From Lepidostoma basale (lineage: Eukaryota > Arthropoda > Insecta > Trichoptera > Lepidostomatidae): a stretch of 64,000 bases of DNA. The position numbers were made by a program, and so were the translations under genes. Below the pieces are notes generated by a model, which was given only the letters and a program-made list of their open reading frames with translations, made no database searches and was not told where the DNA came from. Where the stretch lies: the NCBI GenBank assembly GCA_022606425.2, contig JAHDVF020000982.1, positions 434,001-498,000 of the forward strand, given 5' to 3'. Shown here one piece after another: positions 59,400 through 64,000 of the stretch. The first letter of the stretch is position 1, and each line of letters opens with the position of its first letter.

Positions 59400-60800
59400 G
59401 GAACTGGCAAAAGTAGGATGAAAGAAGAATAAATGTAGTAAAAGTAAGATCTCTAAGAAGAATGTTTGATAATTCTATATATGATAGAGAGTCAAATGTA
59501 AGTATATGAAGTGAATGCGGTGCGAATGATGGTGTTATGAACAAAATAATCAAAGGATCATTAAGATGGTTTGGACATATGGAAAGAAAGAATTAATGTT
59601 TTTAATTGAAATTTCTTGGTAGAAGTTCATTTTAAATAATGAAAACAAAAAAAAATATTATAAAAAATTTCTTTATCATTATTCCATTTGTTGGAAATAC
59701 ATAATATTAAAGAAATATTGCTATGGTTGCTGAAAGTGAGGAAGAACTGCAGGAGGCCTTAGATACTTTGCAAGACATTCTTCAAGAAAGCTACAACATG
59801 AAGATAAATAAGGACAAAACAAAGCTGCTGACTGTAGGCCGAACGCAACATCAGATGAGAGTAGTGATGTCAGGAGTTCCACTAAAGAACACCAAGGAGT
59901 TTGTCTACCTCGGGAGCAAAATAACATGGGACGGTCGGTCTAAGAGCGAGGTCGACAGCCGTATACATCAGGCTAGGCTTGCATTTAATAAAAGGTCGAA
60001 AATAATAGAGTCAAATAATATAGACCTAAAACTGAGAATACTCCTCATCAAGACCTATGTATGGAGTGTCTTGATGTACGGCTGCGAGACATGGTGCCTA
60101 TCCGAAAGGGATAAGCGGAGACTAGAGGCTTTTGAGATGTGGTCCTATAGAAGACTCTTTGGAATTTCCTGAGAGACCACATCACGAATGAGGAAGTTCT
60201 TCAAGGAATCGAAGGAGGAAGGCACCTGCTCAGGACCTTGTCCGAAAGGCGTGCAAGATGGATCGGCCATGTAATACGTCAAGAAGGTCTCTTGCATGCC
60301 ATAATGGAGGGTATGATCGAGGGGACAAACTCTAGGGGACGCCCACGCCGAGAGTACCTGGAGGACCTGTTGGTGGACGTACGCTGCTCATCATATGCAG
60401 ATCTCAAAAGAGCCGCACAAGACAGGGGAAAATGGAAGAGAATAATGGAGGAAATTGCTGCAAACCAATCCCAGGATTGAAACCAGAGAAGAAGAAAGAA
60501 ATTTTGTATATTTATTTTTTTGTTTTCATTATAATGAAGAAAGAATGGTAAAAAAATAGATGTTAAAGATTTAAATGGAACTAGAAATAGAGAAAGACCG
60601 AGGAAAACGTGGAACGATCAAATAAATCAAATATTGAATGTCGGTCACGTAAGGAGTAGGAGAAATTGACGTGCGTGCATGTCAAGATGTATAAATGTTG
60701 AGGAAGCGAGAGAAATATGTCAGGAAAGAAAAGTGTGGCAGTCCATTCTTTCTGCCTACCCCTTCGGGGAGACGGCGTGATGGTTAGTTAGTTAGTTTAA
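59400..60800 (+). mobile_element. LINE-A1 split by a composite insert carrying LINE-C
   Basis: 59400-59597 (NWQK..DESRIN-like, SECGANDGVMNKIIKGSLRW, FGHMERK) and 60533-60800 (NEERMVKK-like, GTRNRERPRKTWNDQINQIL, RKVWQSILSAYPFGETA*) are one LINE-A1 copy. The insert between them has AATGAAAACAAAAAAA and TTTTTTTGTTTTCATT as inverted flanks around LINE-C. Confidence 0.8.
59715..60500 (+). mobile_element. LINE-C, best copy
   Basis: Frames 59723-60172 and 60238-60480: MVAESEEELQEALDTLQDIL, NMKINKDKTKLLTVGRTQHQ, EFVYLGSKITWDG, KLRILLIKTYVWSVLMYGCE, ERRARWIGHVIRQEGLLHAI, SRGRPRREYLEDLLVDVRCS. One base lost near 60171 (ISWRDH) shifts the frame. MVAESEEEL..KTKLL is the segment just after the RT catalytic motif, so truncation is right after the palm. 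Confidence 0.88.
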
Positions 60801-60811
60801 TTTAATTTTAA

Positions 60812-60920
60812 ATATCGGCCATGTTAGAAGTCGCAAGAATCGACGTGCGTGTATGACTTGCTGTATGTATATGGAGGAATCTAAAGAATAGAATCTAGTG
60901 ATGGTAAGTTATTTAGAAAG
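60812..60920 (+). mobile_element. LINE-A3 relic
   Basis: ATCGGCCATGTTAGAAGTCG, GTGTATGACTTGCTGTATG, then a deletion to GATGGTAAG. Confidence 0.55.
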
Positions 60921-61270
60921 AGTCATAGTTCATACTACCAGAGACAGAGTGTCTCTAAAGAGATATTGTAAAGATCATTTTGCGTCATCTTTGTATCAGA
61001 AAAAACGAGGGTTCATGATGGTCGATTTTCACAGTATACAGGATAGTTATCGGGCCAAAGGATTTTAAAACAGGACATTTTATGACCGGAGTTTTGGCCT
61101 TTCGCGCGAGGATATAACTCTTTACCGGGAAGTAGACGGCGAGAACTGTAAAGTTACAGAAATCTGGTTACATTTTATTATTCGGATAGCTGTTGTCCTT
61201 ACAGGGCGAGGACTTATTTGAGGACTGCCGCTTCGCATTGGCGTCGCGTGAAACTTCAATAAACCGTCAA
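60921..61270. other. No gene supported
   Basis: Mixed composition, slightly GC-richer than the mean (GAAGTAGACGGCGAGAACTG). No long frame. Confidence 0.3.
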
Positions 61271-61276
61271 ATATTA

Positions 61277-61345
61277 CGGAAGTAAACTGGCAAAACATAA
61301 AAAATAGGATAATGGCGTAGAAATTAAATCACTAAGAAAAATACT
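61277..61345 (+). mobile_element. LINE-A relic
   Basis: GGAAGTAAACTGGCAAAAC, GGCGTAGAAATTAAATCACTAAG: eroded WQK..AVEMKSLR. Confidence 0.45.
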
Positions 61346-61361
61346 CATAAAAAACATTATC

Positions 61362-62315
61362 AAATCAAATCAGTTTATTAACCCAAAAGACAGTACAAAT
61401 AGCAAAATGTTTAAGGCCTCTATTGAGTACAGGTAACATATTATAAAAATACAACATAATACCAGGAACGCATTAGAGATGGTTCGACATTAGGAAGACA
61501 AGATACTTTCTAAAGTCAAGAGTATTTGTCTCCTGAACGTACCTTCACTAATATGAAAGACGTCGATCTCCGAGGAGACCGCGTTCAGCAGATTAATTGC
61601 TCTTCCCACCGGTGTCACCAGAGGCAGATTGGTTCTGGTGGCCGGTAGGTAAAACAATCTGTGCTGTCGTTGTCGGAGAAATCTTTCAGGAACAAAAAGA
61701 CCAACACCCTCTAGCATGGCTGAAATATCGAAATATCTCCTAAGTAATTTAAAGAAATGGGTAATGAGATGCCCATCTCTTTGAAGCTGTAAAGAATTGG
61801 TTCCGAGCATTCCTAAAAGAAATGCGGTGTGTTAGAGCCACGGATAGCTACCATACTCCTTAATGTAGAGATACCTCAGAATTTTTTTCTGAACCTTCTC
61901 TAGCATAACGGAATATCTCGCCTCGTGAGGACTCCATATCACAGAACCACTTTCGAGTCTGCTCCGAACCAACGCGTTGTATAGGACTCCGAGCACATTG
62001 GGATTTCTGAAAACTCTTCCGGTCCGAATGATGAAGCCCAACATCCTCAGTGCAATGTCACAAATCCTCTCGATATGTGCACGAAAAGTCAGCCTACTCT
62101 CATAAATGATCCCGAGATCCTTCATCGTAGATACGTGTGTTAGTTGCTGGTTGTTCATTGTGTATCTATGATACACAGTTCTCGATGCTCTAGTAAACGA
62201 TAGCATAGCGCACTTAGAGACATTGAAGTGCATTTTATTACTGTGACTCCAGTTAACAATATTATCAATGTCCGACTGAAGGCGAAGACAGTCGTCAGCA
62301 TTGTTAATTTAAGAT
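61362..62315 (-). mobile_element. LINE-B, most complete copy, antisense
   Basis: Coding sense begins near 62310 with DDCLRLQSDIDNIVNWSHSN (the stretch that follows the catalytic YADD in Jockey-like RTs). Then MHFNVSKCAMLSFTRASRTV, STMKDLGIIYESRLTFRAHI, GFIIRTGRVFRNPNVLG, SVIWSPHEARYSVMLEKVQK, stop near 61832. Then GMLGTNSLQLQRDGHLITHF, RTNLPLVTPVGRAINLL to 61490. 3' UTR ends AATCAAATCAGTTTATTAAC. 5'-truncated. Confidence 0.88.
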
Positions 62316-62324
62316 GCTTTATTT

Positions 62325-62650
62325 ATCTTTTTCTTTTAATATACTTTGTATATCTAACACTAAAATTAAAAAAATTAAAATTACATAGACATGTTTCGGA
62401 CAACCAGTCCTTCTTCAGTGATACTCGTATATATCATAAAGATACTCGTTTATATTTAAAATATTATAAAAGTGTTTACATGATCTGAAGTAATGTATAG
62501 AAACTGTAAACAATTTTATAATATTTTAAATATGTATCTTTATAATATGTATCACTGAAGAATGACTGGTTGTCCGAAATATGTCTGCGTAATTTTTTTT
62601 TAATGTTAGTGTTGTATATACAAAGTATATAAAAAGAAAAAGAGAAACAA
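62325..62650. repeat. HH-e foldback repeat
   Basis: Hairpins 62388-62418 (minus; GGAC/GTCC intact) and 62555-62585 (plus; CTGAAGA, A, TGAC..GTCC, GAAAT, ATGTC). Arms TTTATCTTTTTCTTTTAATA and AAAAAGAAAAAGAGAAACAA. Ends LINE-B truncation. Confidence 0.75.
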
Positions 62651-62844
62651 ATAAAAATAAGTCATAATCCAAAAATGTTGTCACTGCACTGCACTGCCAT
62701 TGTGAAAGGAAGGATCTTTATTGCTGACTTTTACGATTACCTAAATGGCCAAACCATCCGATACAGTTACACACATTACCGCCACACGGGGTGCATTACC
62801 GTGGGTGAACAGCTAGGATTCGATGGATAGATTAGTACACCCTT

Positions 62845-62925
62845 ACTAACTAACGTAACACACATACATCGTGTACAAGCACGTCGATTTCTCTGACTCA
62901 CGTAGCCAAAATTTAGTAATAATAA
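62845..62925 (-). mobile_element. LINE-A antisense relic
   Basis: TTACTAACTAACG joined to ACACATACATCGTGTACAAG and TCGATTTCTCTGACTCACG. The tail and RACMTRCM region fused by deletion. Confidence 0.55.
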
Positions 62926-62933
62926 TAGTAATA

Positions 62934-63345
62934 TAATACTGTTATACGGGGTGGAGTCATGGACCCTTAAAGTCAATGTTATGAACCGATACGAGACCTT
63001 TAAGATGTGGATACACCGAAGGATGTTACGCATCTCCTGGACTGACATGGTCAGCAACACAAACGTTCTCGACAGTTGCTGAGCAACATCAAAGTCCTTA
63101 AGGTGTCCTACTTAGGCCATGTTCTGAGAGGCGAAAAGTACGCACTGTTAGTCTGATCTTGGAGGGTAAGATTGAGGGTCGACGAGGTGTTGGGAGAAGG
63201 CGGGTTTCCTGGCTGAAGAACATCCGAGAGTGGACGGGGCTGAGGACCGTGGGGGAGCTGTTCCGAGCTGCCCAGGACGGGGAGGCCTACTCAAGGGTGA
63301 TAGTCAACGTTGGGGAGACCTGACAGGACACGGAAAGAAGAAGAA
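62934..63345 (+). mobile_element. LINE-G C-terminus
   Basis: Frame-corrected: LLYGVESWTLKVNVMNRYET, FKMWIHRRMLRISWTDMVSN, KVSYLGHVLRGEKYAL, GRRGVGRRRVSWLKNIREWT, GELFRAAQDGEAYSRVIVNV, then GET*. 3' end GACACGGAAAGAAGAAGAAG. Two or three frameshifts. Confidence 0.8.
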
Positions 63346-63354
63346 GAATAGTAA

Positions 63355-63760
63355 TATGCTAACATTTAAAGTGCCGTTTTGTGATGTAATCACTTATTAA
63401 ATCTAAATATCTAAATGTGAACGCTGCATCTGATATTCGCGATTGGTTAGAAAGTATAATAAAACGAAATATGCAAATTTTTATTTGGATATGAAATGCG
63501 TAAAAGATGGGTTTTCAACTTAGATCTGAAATCTGTCGGATCATTTATGCATCTAATCTATGAAGGGAGATTTATTCAAGCTGATGGACCGGCTACTGAA
63601 AAGGCTCGATCCCTGAAATTTGTATTAGGGCAACGCTTCAGCTCAACTAATCTTCCTATTGTAGAGGAGTTCGCCGAGCGAACTGTGCATTTCCTTATAT
63701 TTAGGCTAGCAGTTATACAGACCAACAAAGCGACAGCCGAGGAACAAATACATGCTGATC
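63355..63760 (-). mobile_element. LINE-H C-terminus and 3' UTR, antisense
   Basis: Coding sense: IRKCTVRSANSSTIGRLVEL, KRCPNTNFRDRAFSVAGPSA, then stops in place of W, and a decayed FRSKLKTH. 3' UTR at the left (ACATTTAAAGTGCCGTTTTG). Confidence 0.75.
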
Positions 63761-63761
63761 G

Positions 63762-64000
63762 AAAGTAAAGTAAAGATATACAAGGCATGCGATCGCCCCA
63801 TCATGACCTATGGAATAGAGGTCAGAGCCGATACCAATAGAACTAAAAACTTCTTAGAGTAGCAGAAATGCGAACCCTACGCTCCATCGCAGGCAAAACT
63901 CTCAGAGATCGGATCAGAAATGAAACGATAAGGTCTGTATGTGATGTTGAGGAGATAGGGAGCATAGTTAGATGGGGAAGAAGTAGAAGGTGCTTTTGGA
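63762..64000 (+). mobile_element. LINE-E, cut by window end
   Basis: SKVKIYKACDRPIMTYGIEV, RADTNRTKNFLRVAEMRTLR, SIAGKTLRDRIRNETIRSVC, VRWGRSRRCF, then the window ends. One frameshift near 63858. Confidence 0.8.

Overview
Overall. The window is AT-rich arthropod nuclear DNA, most likely from an insect. Lepidoptera is plausible from the repeat types but not proven. It contains tRNA-headed SINEs, Helitron ends, a mariner transposase fragment and a short run of the insect telomere motif TTAGG. I find no convincing host protein gene, rRNA or functional tRNA gene, and no bacterial features. It is a repeat graveyard of 5'-truncated, nested and rearranged mobile elements separated by AT-rich sequence.

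Names used here (mine, not database names). LINE-A to LINE-I are non-LTR retrotransposon families, seen almost only as C-terminal reverse-transcriptase tails. LINE-A is the most abundant. Its protein runs YGSEAW..QKKDESRINAVEMRSLRRMCG, then SLRWFGHMER, then RGRPRKTWHDQI, and ends LSAYPxGExA*. It has subfamilies A1 (GYSVYDRVSNENIRSECGAN), A2 (VTNASIRSECGANESV), A3 (RTIYDRISNADIRKECRAEE) and A4 (KTLYDKIPNDEIRKKCKGDD). A1, A2 and most A4 copies end in a (TTAG)n tail; A3 copies end in (TTG)n or (TTTG)n. LINE-B is Jockey/CR1-like (SRRTNLPLVMPVGRA). LINE-C carries ETWCLSERDKRRLEAFEMW. LINE-D is RTE-like (AVRPAMLYGAECW, ending RTRRADPR). LINE-E carries TLRDRVRN and GRPPKRWRE. LINE-F carries LRVTQRGMERGMLGISLRDR. 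LINE-G carries SWTLKVNVMNRYE and GRRGVGRRRVSWL. LINE-H carries GDRAFAVAGPSAWNSLP. LINE-I carries HRHGTRSFDRYHLLNARTI. SINE-1 and SINE-2 are tRNA-derived; SINE-3 and SINE-4 are candidates. R-A, R-B and R-C are unclassified interspersed repeats. HH-a to HH-i are families of small, often palindromic repeats built round one hairpin grammar: CTGANGA, one extra base, a 4-6 bp stem, then GAAAC, two to four bases, and GTC or GTT. This is the layout of a minimal hammerhead ribozyme.

Layout. 1-5.5 kb: HH foldbacks, LINE-A, a Helitron, SINE-1, and a LINE-A copy split by LINE-B and a TA-flanked MITE. 5.6-15.8 kb: fragments of LINE-B, C, D, E and F, R-A and R-B repeats, HH-d and HH-f, and GC-rich blocks. 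15.8-23.3 kb: HH-a and HH-e foldbacks, SINE-1, a 260 bp MITE, a Helitron 5' end and LINE-A. 23.3-25.3 kb: a mariner fragment and a peculiar AT-rich stretch. 25.6-36.6 kb: many LINE-A copies on both strands, ending in a four-unit tandem HH-a array. 37.6-38.2 kb: a large foldback. 38.5-49.5 kb: more LINE-A, E, F and H and SINEs. 49.75-50.64 kb: an intact-ended pogo-like DNA transposon remnant. 50.7-64 kb: further LINE layers, with LINE-E running off the end.

How the parts relate. There is no pathway or operon. The biology is retrotransposition: short 5'-truncated insertions, microsatellite 3' tails, target-site duplications and repeated nesting. The most interesting signal is the set of hammerhead-like hairpins shared by otherwise unrelated repeats. 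Their stems change in compensated pairs, and one family forms a tandem array. Minimal hammerheads are known from the flanking repeats of Penelope-like elements and from many metazoan genomes. No Penelope reverse transcriptase is visible here, so these would be non-autonomous or relic units.
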